A stretch of DNA of 6,147 nt from Desulfomicrobiaceae bacterium (GCA_003530935.1 DPEO01000155.1:1344-7490); one strand, 5' to 3'; shown: positions 1 to 5,683, counted from the stretch's first letter. Notes: generated by a model not told the origin, from the letters alone. Translations and numbers: made by a program.

Positions 1-205
1 TGGGGCTCACGTACACGGTGAGGGTGTCCACGGGCCGGGGGATTTCGCCAAGGCTGCGGGCTGTGGGGATGCCGTCGATGTCCGCCCGGGCGGGGTGCAC
101 GGGGATGACGTCGTGCCCGTGCTCCATGAGGGCTTTGAGGGCCTTGTGGGAATAGCGTTCCGGCTTGGGACTGGCGCCGAGGATGGCCACGGTCTGGGTG
201 CTCAT
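1..205 (-). CDS. CoA-binding (YccU-like) Rossmann protein, C-terminus cut by window edge
   Basis: This is the first 68 codons of a minus-strand gene that runs off the left edge. The protein begins MSTQTVAILGASPKPERYSH, a beta strand followed by a GAS-x-K-P-x-R turn. It continues with a helix and HDVIPVHP (residues 31-38), then IPRPVDTLTVYV near the cut. That order matches the CoA-binding family typified by E. coli YccU (usually about 130-140 residues), so roughly half is present. Family members bind coenzyme A through the Rossmann-like fold; their cellular role is poorly defined. The ATG at 205 overlaps the grpE stop codon as ATGA, and GGAG lies 5 bases upstream inside the end of grpE. It is therefore very likely co-transcribed and translationally coupled with grpE. 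Family assignment is fairly secure from the N-terminal half; specific function is not known. Confidence 0.8.
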   Translation of the reverse strand, partial: MSTQTVAILGASPKPERYSHKALKALMEHGHDVIPVHPARADIDGIPTARSLGEIPRPVDTLTVYVSP

Positions 206-744
206 GCCTGCTCCGGGGTGCTGGTCACCATGACTTTGGCGGGTCGCAGGAGCCGTTCCTTGAGGAGATAGCCGTTTTGGAGCACGCGGGCCACGGTGCC
301 GGGCTTGAGGTCTGCCCGGGCTTCGTGCCCCAAGGCTTCATGCAGGGCGGGATCGAAGTCCGCGCCTTCCTGGACCTCGATGGGGGTGAGTCCGTGGCGG
401 CGCAGCACTTCCAGCATGGCGTTGCGCGTCATGTCCACGCCGGTGAAGAGGTCCTTGCACGCCTCGTTGCCGCTGCAATGGGAAAGGGCCAGCTCCAGGT
501 TGTCCAGGACCACAAGGAGTTCTTCCACCAGTCCGGCCACGGCGAATTTACACTGTTCTTCCTTTTCCCGGGTGAGGCGTTTTTTGAAATTCTCGCTATC
601 GGCAAGGATGCGCAGGTTGTCGGTGCGCAGCGCCTCGATTTCCTGCAGCGCCGCTGCCAGGCGCTCTTCCACGCTGGGGGCCTCCTTTTCGGGCGCTTGC
701 GGTGTGGTTTCTGGGGTGTGCTGTTCTTCCATGCGTTCTTCCAT
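202..744 (-). CDS. grpE: GrpE, nucleotide-exchange factor for DnaK (Hsp70)
   Basis: The protein is 180 residues. It has an acidic, low-complexity N-terminus (1-25) and a long coiled-coil helix (about 26-70) with the family-typical run ILADSENFKKRLTREKEE at 46-63. A short helical region LVVLDNLELAL (77-87) follows. The C-terminal beta domain carries GADFDPALHEA (127-137) and the closing signature NGYLLKERLLRPAKVMV (157-173). GrpE dimers release ADP from DnaK in the cytoplasm so the chaperone can cycle. I chose the ATG at 744 because AAGGAG lies 8 bases upstream in the mRNA; an in-frame TTG at 798 would add 18 residues but has no better support. rfbD ends 55 bases upstream, and the downstream CoA-binding gene overlaps by ATGA. 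hrcA and dnaK, the usual partners, are not seen in the window. A heat-shock-like promoter may lie in the 55-base gap. Confidence 0.96.
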   Translation of the reverse strand: MEERMEEQHTPETTPQAPEKEAPSVEERLAAALQEIEALRTDNLRILADSENFKKRLTREKEEQCKFAVAGLVEELLVVLDNLELALSHCSGNEACKDLFTGVDMTRNAMLEVLRRHGLTPIEVQEGADFDPALHEALGHEARADLKPGTVARVLQNGYLLKERLLRPAKVMVTSTPEQA

Positions 745-772
745 GGGAGATTCTCCTTCAACGTAATGTCTT

Positions 773-799
773 TTGGGGATAAATCGTTCGGCGGACAAG
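773..799 (-). promoter_or_regulatory. Possible sigma-32-type heat-shock promoter of grpE
   Basis: Reading the minus strand, CTTGTC (799-794) is followed by 15 bases and then CCCCAA (778-773), 28 bases before the grpE ATG. Known sigma-32 promoters approximate CTTGAA, then about 13-17 bases, then CCCCAT. Both halves match well except at their ends, and the gene downstream is a classic heat-shock gene. The match is by eye only. An overlapping sigma-70-like reading (TTGACT with TATCCC at 16 bases) is weaker at its -10. Confidence 0.35.
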
Positions 800-1645
800 T
801 CAACGCAGGGCGCGGATGTATTCGCGAAGCGCCAGGGCCCAGGAGCGGGGAGTCATGCCCGTGGCCGCCGTGAGGTTCGCCGTGTCGAGGACCGAGTAGG
901 CGGGCCGGGCGGCCTTTTGGGGATACTCCGCCGAGGTGATGGGCCGCACCGGACACGCAATGCCGGCAACATGCACGGCTTCCGCGGCGAGTTCACACCA
1001 CGAGGCTTGTCCGGCGTTGACCGCGTGGAAGGTCCCTGTGGCCCCAGCCTGCACCAGGGCCAGGCTCGCTGCGGCGAGATCCGGGGTGAAGGTGGGACTG
1101 CCCACCTGATCATGGACAATGGTGAGTTCCGGACGGCTGCGGGCGAGTTCCAGGATGCGGGCGACGAAATTCATGCGTCCTGGGCCGAAGAGCCAGGCCG
1201 TACGCACGATGGTCAGGCGCGCAAGTCCCAGGCGGGTGAGTTCCGTCTCGCCTTCCAGCTTCGTGCGGCCGTAGACGCATTGGGGGTTGACGGGGTCGGT
1301 GGGGGTGTACGGCCGGGTGGCGCGGCCGTCGAAGACGTAGTCCGTGCTGTAGTGCACCAGGTGCGCCGCGCCCGCGGCCTGGCCCAAGAGGCGCGGGAAC
1401 AGGGCGTTGACCCGCCAGGCTTCTTGGGGCTCGTCTTCGGCTCGGTCCACGGCGGTGTAGGCGATGGCGTTGAACACCACCTGCGGCTGTACTTGCGCAA
1501 CGAGGGCGCGCAGGGCGTCGACGTCCCACAGGTCCACATCCGTGCGTCCGATGGGCACGACCTGCCACCCGGCCTGGGTGAGGGCCGCGCACAGGGCTTG
1601 CCCCAACAGGCCGGTGCGGCCGCCGAAGACCATTGCCGTGTTCAT
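800..1645 (-). CDS. rfbD: dTDP-4-dehydrorhamnose reductase (RmlD)
   Basis: This enzyme catalyses the last step of dTDP-L-rhamnose synthesis, NAD(P)H-dependent reduction of dTDP-4-keto-L-rhamnose in the cytoplasm. The protein is 281 residues, normal for the family. Visible features are the nucleotide-binding loop FGGRTGLLGQAL (7-18), AYTAVDRAE (62-70), STDYVFDG (100-107) with the catalytic-type Thr101, and YGRTK (125-129) supplying the Tyr125/Lys129 pair of short-chain dehydrogenases. DQVGSPT (179-185) and the substrate-site motif RPAYSVLD (247-254) follow. I chose the ATG at 1645: it overlaps the rfbB stop as ATGA, and AAGGAG sits 8 bases upstream. The open frame extends further upstream, but only as a shadow of rfbB. 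It works directly after RfbB in the pathway; RfbC, the epimerase in between, is not in the window. Confidence 0.96.
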   Translation of the reverse strand: MNTAMVFGGRTGLLGQALCAALTQAGWQVVPIGRTDVDLWDVDALRALVAQVQPQVVFNAIAYTAVDRAEDEPQEAWRVNALFPRLLGQAAGAAHLVHYSTDYVFDGRATRPYTPTDPVNPQCVYGRTKLEGETELTRLGLARLTIVRTAWLFGPGRMNFVARILELARSRPELTIVHDQVGSPTFTPDLAAASLALVQAGATGTFHAVNAGQASWCELAAEAVHVAGIACPVRPITSAEYPQKAARPAYSVLDTANLTAATGMTPRSWALALREYIRALR

Positions 1646-2667
1646 ACTCCGCGCTCCTTGGCATACCATTTTTCCATGAATTGGCGGTAGGCGCCGCTTT
1701 GCACGTCGTCGAGCCAGGCGGTGTGCGCCTGGTACCAGCGGATGGTCTGGGTGATGCCGGTGGTGAAATCCGTCTCCGGCCGCCAGCCCAGCTCCTTTTT
1801 GGCTCGGGAGCTGTTCATGGCGTAGCGCCGGTCGTGCCCTGGGCGATCCGTGACGAAGCGCACCAGGCTGCGGGGGGCGCCCACGGCGTCGAGGATGGTG
1901 TGCACGGTCTCCAGGTTGGTGCGCTCGGCGTCGCCGCCGAAGTTGTACACCGTGCCGGGCTCTCCCCGGCGCAAGGCAGCCTCCACGCCCCGGCAATGGT
2001 CGAGGACGTAGATCCAGTCCCGGACATTACTGCCGTCGCCGTACACGGGCACCGGTTCGCCGCGGGTCGCCCGCAGGTAGGTGAGGGGGATGAGCTTTTC
2101 GGGGAACTGGTAGGGACCGTAGTTGTTGGAGCAGCGGGTGATGATCACCGGCAGGCCGTAGGTGTGGAAATAGGCCCGGGCGAGCATGTCCGATGCCGCC
2201 TTGGATGCCGAATAGGGCGAGTTGGGCGCCAGCGGCGTCTCTTCCGTGAAGGCCGGATCCTGGGGCCCCAAGGAACCGTACACCTCGTCGGTGGAGACGT
2301 GCACGAAGCGCTGCACCCCCGCCTTGCGTGCCGCCTCGAGCAGGGTATGCGTCCCGACCACGTTGGTATGGATGAACGGGGCGCTGTCGGTAATGGAGCG
2401 GTCCACATGGGATTCCGCGGCAAAGTGCACCACCGCATCGATGGCGCGCTCGGCAAGGAGCCGCTCCACCAAGGCCGCGTCGGCGATGTCGCCATGGACG
2501 AAGGCGTAGCGCGAGCCGTCTCCTTCCAGGTGGGCAAGGTTGCCGCGGTTGCCGGCATAGGTGAGCTTGTCGATATTGGTGATGCGGACTGCGGGATCGG
2601 TCTCCAGAAGGTGGAGGATGAAGTTGGTGCCGATGAAGCCGCAGCCGCCCGTGACGAGAAGATGCAT
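1642..2667 (-). CDS. rfbB: dTDP-glucose 4,6-dehydratase (RmlB)
   Basis: This enzyme converts dTDP-D-glucose to dTDP-4-keto-6-deoxy-D-glucose using bound NAD+, the second step of the dTDP-L-rhamnose route. The protein is 341 residues, close to the usual 340-360. Motifs in order: NAD-binding TGGCGFIG (6-13), HFAAESHVDRSI (81-92), STDEVYGSL (125-133) holding the Thr126-Asp127-Glu128 catalytic group, YSASK (152-156) with Tyr152/Lys156, RCSNNYGPYQFPEK (178-191), and DRPGHDRRYA (274-283). These are the diagnostic signatures separating RmlB from other extended SDR sugar epimerases. The start at 2667 has AAGGAG 5 bases upstream. It is the first gene of the minus-strand cluster and its stop overlaps the rfbD start. 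Its promoter must lie in, or overlap, the 83-base divergent gap to trmL. Confidence 0.97.
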   Translation of the reverse strand: MHLLVTGGCGFIGTNFILHLLETDPAVRITNIDKLTYAGNRGNLAHLEGDGSRYAFVHGDIADAALVERLLAERAIDAVVHFAAESHVDRSITDSAPFIHTNVVGTHTLLEAARKAGVQRFVHVSTDEVYGSLGPQDPAFTEETPLAPNSPYSASKAASDMLARAYFHTYGLPVIITRCSNNYGPYQFPEKLIPLTYLRATRGEPVPVYGDGSNVRDWIYVLDHCRGVEAALRRGEPGTVYNFGGDAERTNLETVHTILDAVGAPRSLVRFVTDRPGHDRRYAMNSSRAKKELGWRPETDFTTGITQTIRWYQAHTAWLDDVQSGAYRQFMEKWYAKERGV

Positions 2668-2695
2668 GCCTGCTCCTTGTGCTTGACGGATATGC

Positions 2696-2716
2696 GGGGC
2701 ACGACCAAGGTGCCCC
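2696..2716. repeat. Perfect inverted repeat between divergent rfbB and trmL
   Basis: GGGGCAC (2696-2702) and GTGCCCC (2710-2716) form a 7-bp perfect dyad around a 7-base spacer, in the middle of the 83-base gap between the two start codons. It could be an operator shared by both directions or a leader hairpin. No U-tract follows on either strand, so it does not look like a terminator. No convincing -10/-35 pair could be placed in this gap on either strand; a TTGACG at 2683-2688 on the plus strand has no -10 at the right distance. Confidence 0.4.
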
Positions 2717-2750
2717 CCGCGTTCGTCTCCCTAGTGCAAGAGGATGCGCC

Positions 2751-3206
2751 ATGCAAATTGTTCTCTTCGAGCCGGAAATCCCCCCCAATACCGGCACCAT
2801 CGCCCGCCTGTGCGCTGCCACGCAAACGGTCCTCAACCTGGTGGAGCCGCTGGGCTTTAGTCTCGAAGACCGGTATCTTCGCCGTGCCGGGCTCGACTAC
2901 TGGCCGCACGTGCCGCTGCGGGTGTGGCCGTCGTGGGACGCTTTTCTTGCGGGCTGGGACGGTGGCCGTTTGGTGTGTTCCAGCGCCCGCGGCGGCACCC
3001 CGTACCACCGATTCGCCTTTCAGCCTGACGACGGCATCGTCCTCGGGCCCGAGACCCGGGGGCTGCCGGAACAGATCATCCAGGGCCGCCCCGTGGTGCG
3101 TATCCCCATTTGGGGCAAGGTGCGCAGCATCAACGTGGCCAACGCGGCCTCGGTGCTCTTGTACGAGGGCTTGCGCCAGGTGGGGGTCTTGGATTCGGTG
3201 GCATGA
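2751..3206 (+). CDS. trmL: tRNA (cytidine(34)-2'-O)-methyltransferase TrmL (SPOUT family)
   Basis: This is a small SPOUT (knotted) methyltransferase of 151 residues, the usual TrmL length. TrmL uses SAM to 2'-O-methylate the wobble nucleotide 34 of certain leucine tRNAs. The three family motifs are present: EPEIPPNTGTIARL near the N-terminus (7-20), VLGPETRGLP (97-106), and IPIWGKVRSINVANAASV (118-135) followed by YEG (138-140), which together form the SAM-binding trefoil knot. I chose the ATG at 2751 because homologues start directly at the first beta strand (MQIVLFEPE). A purine-rich AAGAGGA ends 6 bases upstream. An in-frame GTG at 2679 would add 24 residues with no family resemblance and run through the intergenic dyad. 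The stop codon overlaps the cobD start as ATGA. Confidence 0.94.
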   Translation: MQIVLFEPEIPPNTGTIARLCAATQTVLNLVEPLGFSLEDRYLRRAGLDYWPHVPLRVWPSWDAFLAGWDGGRLVCSSARGGTPYHRFAFQPDDGIVLGPETRGLPEQIIQGRPVVRIPIWGKVRSINVANAASVLLYEGLRQVGVLDSVA

Positions 3207-4114
3207 GCGAGGCACTGCTGCTCGCTGTCTGTGTGGCCCTGGATTGGATCGTCGGGGATCCTCCGGCCTGGCCGCATCCCGTGCGCGCCGTGGGCGCCCT
3301 GGCGGCGCGGCTGGAGCCTTGGGCCCAGAGGTCGCCCCTTGCGCGCGGGGCCCTGGTCACGGTTGTCGTGGCGGCCGGGGCGGCGCTCGGGGCGCACGCG
3401 TTGATCTCCCTGCCGTGGGTGGGCAAGGCGTTCGCCCTCTATTTGGGTTTTGCGGGCCTCGCCTTGGGGAGCCTGGTGCGGGAGGCGCGGCGGGTGCGCC
3501 GGGCGCTGGCTTGCGGCGATGTGGACACGGCGCGCCGTCTTTTGGCCTTTTTGGTGAGCCGGGAGACGGCGCATTTGGACGAAGCTGGCGTGGCCCGGGG
3601 GCTTGCGGAAACCCTGGCGGAAAACACCACCGATGGCTTCGTGGCTCCGCTTTTTTGGCTGACTGTCGGCGGTGTGCCTGGGCTTTGGGCCTACAAGGCC
3701 GTCTCCACCCTGGATTCCATGTGGGGCTACCGTACCCCGCGTTTTGAGCGTTTGGGCAAGTGCGCGGCGCGGATGGACGATCTTGCCGCCTATCTCCCTG
3801 CCCGGTTGACGGCCTGGGCCATGGCGGGAGTCGCCTGGATCTGGGGCCGCAGGATTTCTTTGTGGAGTGTCGCCCGGCAGGCCCGCGCCCTGGAGAGCCC
3901 CAACGCGGGCTGGCCCATGGCCGCGGCGGCTGCCGCCATCGGGGCTGGCATGGGCGGGGAGGACCGTTATGCAGGGCAGGTCAAGCGCAAGCCGCGCCTC
4001 GGCCCGGCAGGGGTGCCGTGGACCGTGGAGCGGCTCGAGGAACTGGAGCGGTTGGTGGTGGCGGCGTCCTTTGGGTGTGCTGCCACTGCCGTGGTCTGGA
4101 AGCTTGTCGTTTAG
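3203..4114 (+). CDS. cobD: Adenosylcobinamide-phosphate synthase CobD/CbiB (cobalamin biosynthesis)
   Basis: CobD/CbiB is an integral membrane enzyme that joins an aminopropanol (phosphate) arm to adenosylcobyric acid, giving adenosylcobinamide (phosphate) late in vitamin B12 synthesis. The protein is 303 residues, slightly shorter than many family members (about 310-320). Diagnostic motifs are DWIVGDPPAWPHPVRAVG (14-31), LAENTTDGFVAPLFW (138-152), YKAVSTLDSMWGYR (164-177), ARMDDLAAYLPARLTA (189-204) and SPNAGWPMAAA (232-242). Hydrophobic stretches near 2-17, 49-70, 76-91, 196-215 and 283-303 fit several membrane segments. The ATG at 3203 overlaps the trmL stop as ATGA. Only a weak GGTGG precedes it, so reinitiation by ribosomes leaving trmL is likely. 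No other cobalamin genes and no B12 riboswitch are visible. Its stop overlaps the stop of the convergent methyltransferase gene. The gene is also called cbiB; this is not the Salmonella decarboxylase named CobD. Confidence 0.95.
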   Translation: MSEALLLAVCVALDWIVGDPPAWPHPVRAVGALAARLEPWAQRSPLARGALVTVVVAAGAALGAHALISLPWVGKAFALYLGFAGLALGSLVREARRVRRALACGDVDTARRLLAFLVSRETAHLDEAGVARGLAETLAENTTDGFVAPLFWLTVGGVPGLWAYKAVSTLDSMWGYRTPRFERLGKCAARMDDLAAYLPARLTAWAMAGVAWIWGRRISLWSVARQARALESPNAGWPMAAAAAAIGAGMGGEDRYAGQVKRKPRLGPAGVPWTVERLEELERLVVAASFGCAATAVVWKLVV

Positions 4115-4950
4115 GGCGTGGCAAGCCAGGCCCGGGCCCAGCTGCCGCACGGAAGGGGCAGGGTGTCGGGCGCCTCGATGCGCATTTCATCGCCTTCGGT
4201 GCGGTCCGTGGGAAAACTTTGCGTCATGAGGTTTTGGAGCACCTGGGGGGTGAAGCCCGGGGTGTGGGAGGTGAGCACCACGAACCGGGCCGAAGGCGAG
4301 AGCACCTGGGCCACCAGCTCCAAAGTGCGCTGCACGTCGCGTTCGATCTTGTAGAGCTCGCCGCGCCGGCCGCGGCCGAAGGAGGGCGGATCCAGCAGGA
4401 CCGCGTCGTAGCGTCGGCCCCGGCGGATCTCCCGACGCAGGAACGCCTGGGCGTCGTCCACGATCCAACGGATGGGCGCTTCGGCCAGGTCGTTGAGGAC
4501 GGCGTTTTCCCGCGCCCACCCCACCATGCCGCGGGAGGCGTCCAAGTGACAGACCGCCGCTCCCGCCTTGGCCGCAGCCAGGCTCGCTCCGCCGGAATAG
4601 GCAAAGAGATTGAGAAACTGCATGCCGGGGGCAAGATTTTCCAAGAGCCACCGCCACAGCGGGATGGTCTCGGGAAAGATCCCCAGGTGCCCGAAATCGG
4701 TGGCGGCAAGGCGCATGCGCACCCCGGCGGCTTCGATGACCCAATCCTCCGGGAGGCGTTCGCGGCCGTGCCAGCGCAGGCCCCCTTGGCGATCGAAGCT
4801 GGCGGTGGCCTTTTTCCATCTTTCGGGGTGTTGGGGCCGCCAGACCGCCTGGCCGCAGGGGCGATCGAGGATCACCGGGCCGAAGCGCTCCAGCTTACGG
4901 CCGTGGCCGCTGTCGAGCAGGCAGTAGTCGGAGGCGGAGGGGGAGAGCAT
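4111..4950 (-). CDS. Class I SAM-dependent methyltransferase (RlmI/COG1092-like catalytic domain)
   Basis: The protein is 279 residues from the ATG at 4950. The N-terminal part (8-40) reads DYCLLDSGHGRKLERFG and ends in a QAVWRP stretch, a conserved lead-in of a family related to the RlmI 23S rRNA methyltransferases but without a PUA RNA-binding domain. The Rossmann methyltransferase core shows motif I FLNLFAYSGGASLAAAKAGA (112-131), an acidic ribose-binding Asp137, DDAQAF (165-170) and motif IV LDPPSFGRG (186-194). The DPP motif suggests methylation of a base in RNA, but the substrate cannot be read from sequence. The start is uncertain: no Shine-Dalgarno precedes 4950, and an in-frame GTG at 4968 is equally unsupported. 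Longer reading frames run back through the terminator and tRNA-Val and are rejected. It lies 46 bases downstream of the tRNA terminator, and its 3' end overlaps cobD by 4 bases. Confidence 0.85.
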   Translation of the reverse strand: MLSPSASDYCLLDSGHGRKLERFGPVILDRPCGQAVWRPQHPERWKKATASFDRQGGLRWHGRERLPEDWVIEAAGVRMRLAATDFGHLGIFPETIPLWRWLLENLAPGMQFLNLFAYSGGASLAAAKAGAAVCHLDASRGMVGWARENAVLNDLAEAPIRWIVDDAQAFLRREIRRGRRYDAVLLDPPSFGRGRRGELYKIERDVQRTLELVAQVLSPSARFVVLTSHTPGFTPQVLQNLMTQSFPTDRTEGDEMRIEAPDTLPLPCGSWARAWLATP

Positions 4951-4996
4951 GGGGGCGGTATCGTCCACAGCGAGGGGTTGGGGGCTTTTCTGGGTG

Positions 4997-5024
4997 TAAA
5001 AAAGCCCTTCCAGAGGAAGGGCTT
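4997..5024 (-). terminator. Intrinsic terminator of tRNA-Val
   Basis: On the minus strand a perfect 10-bp stem (AAGCCCTTCC paired with GGAAGGGCTT, 5024-5002) closes a 3-base loop and runs into six T residues (5003-4998). It starts 8 bases after the tRNA CCA end. The T-run is on the minus strand only, so the hairpin ends tRNA transcription and does not act on plus-strand transcripts. It also separates the tRNA from the downstream methyltransferase. Confidence 0.92.
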
Positions 5025-5032
5025 GGAGGCGG

Positions 5033-5108
<76 letters not shown>

Positions 5109-5120
5109 GAAGCGGGAGCC

Positions 5121-5149
5121 TCTCTATGGGGAGAGACCGCGGGTGTCAA
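5121..5149 (-). promoter_or_regulatory. Sigma-70-type promoter of tRNA-Val
   Basis: On the minus strand a perfect -35 TTGACA (5149-5144) is followed by a 17-base spacer and the -10-like TAGAGA (5126-5121, 3 of 6 to TATAAT). The mature tRNA begins 12 bases later, placing the start of transcription a few bases before the tRNA. The bases after the -10 (GGCTCCCG) are GC-rich, like the discriminator of stringently controlled stable-RNA promoters. Confidence 0.75.
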
Positions 5150-5151
5150 GG

Positions 5152-5174
5152 AAAATTTGCAGCAAAATTTGCAG
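5152..5174 (-). promoter_or_regulatory. Phased A-tract / UP-like element upstream of the tRNA-Val -35
   Basis: The plus strand carries AAAATTTGCAG twice (5152-5162 and 5164-5174), a direct repeat with a 12-base period. On the minus strand these are two AAATTTT blocks, the first only 2 bases upstream of the -35 TTGACA. AT-rich blocks in this position are typical UP elements that contact the RNA polymerase alpha subunits at strong stable-RNA promoters. The surrounding DNA is GC-rich, so the tracts stand out. Confidence 0.55.
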
Positions 5175-5199
5175 GACGTGCACACAGACAGTGAACATG

Positions 5200-5417
5200 C
5201 CCCCTTTGGGGGGTGCTTGGGGGCCCAATATCACTTCCCCCAATGGCGGCCTCTCCCAAAGCCCGGGGGAGGTCCCCCGGTGGGGATGTGCCTCTCAGTG
5301 GGTTCCGGGATGCCTGTGCACGAAGACTCTACCGCAGGGGAGGAGACTCCATTCTTTTGCCCCTGCGGCCAACGATTTTTCCGAGGATTTTCCCGTGACA
5401 CCGGGGGCAAGCCCCCC
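5200..5417. repeat. Cluster of five GC-rich inverted repeats (hairpins)
   Basis: Five perfect dyads occur in 218 bases: CCCCC-TTT-GGGGG (5200-5212); TTGGGGG/CCCCCAA (5217-5223 with 5237-5243); CCGGGGG-AGGT-CCCCCGG (5263-5280); CCGCAGGGG/CCCCTGCGG (5332-5340 with 5360-5368, the 19-base loop containing a smaller GGAG-A-CTCC stem); and GGGGG-CAAG-CCCCC (5403-5407 with 5412-5416). None is followed by a clear T-run on either strand. The cluster could be a structured RNA, a run of REP-like palindromes, or decayed DNA. Confidence 0.6.
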
Positions 5418-5683
5418 ACCATCCACCAACGCCATAGCGATGTTGCACTCGGGGCGTTTCGGGAGCTCCAACCGAGATCTGCAGCCGCCTTCCGCACCGC
5501 GGCCGCTTCGGTCACTGCCTGTAGGCCCGCAAAAACGCGCCGTGCATCCTTCGCGTTCAAGAACACGCCACCTTGGGTCTTCAAGAGGGTGACCTTGGTA
5601 TTGTTCAATCCAGGGGTATCAATATCATTGTCCGGTAACAGACGCGTGTCCACATCGTGGCGCATATTGTCGTCCGGCACCAT
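5231..5683 (-). CDS. Doubtful hypothetical ORF, possibly a gene remnant
   Basis: This is a 150-codon minus-strand frame starting at the ATG at 5683. I recognise no family. The first half is plausible protein: it contains VTLLKTQGGVFLNAKDARR and then an alanine-rich helix-like stretch (about residues 30-70). The second half (from about residue 86, GGLPPVSREN onward) is rich in Pro, Gly and Arg. It is simply the translation of the hairpin cluster and looks non-coding. AGGGG lies 12 bases before the ATG, too far for a good ribosome site. Possible readings are a small real gene whose end has been replaced by repeat DNA, a decaying gene, or chance. Confidence that it is expressed is low. Confidence 0.22.
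   Translation of the reverse strand: MVPDDNMRHDVDTRLLPDNDIDTPGLNNTKVTLLKTQGGVFLNAKDARRVFAGLQAVTEAAAVRKAAADLGWSSRNAPSATSLWRWWMVGGLPPVSRENPRKNRWPQGQKNGVSSPAVESSCTGIPEPTERHIPTGGPPPGFGRGRHWGK

Noticed and set aside
745..798. TTG start adding 18 residues to GrpE
   Set aside because: The ATG at 744 has AAGGAG at good spacing, and the extension would cover the putative promoter.
773..1690. 305-codon plus-strand open frame
   Set aside because: It lies entirely opposite rfbD, whose motifs are complete; no recognisable domain.
1646..1996. N-terminal extension of rfbD upstream of the ATG at 1645
   Set aside because: The extra 117 residues are rfbB read in another frame; the ATG at 1645 has a good ribosome site and begins the conserved Rossmann strand.
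1633..3747. 704-codon plus-strand open frame
   Set aside because: It runs antisense to rfbB and then out of frame across trmL and cobD. Its translation is Gly/Arg/Ala-rich with no domain, a typical shadow in high-GC DNA.
5200..5417. CRISPR array
   Set aside because: The repeated elements are different inverted repeats, not identical direct repeats with regular spacers.
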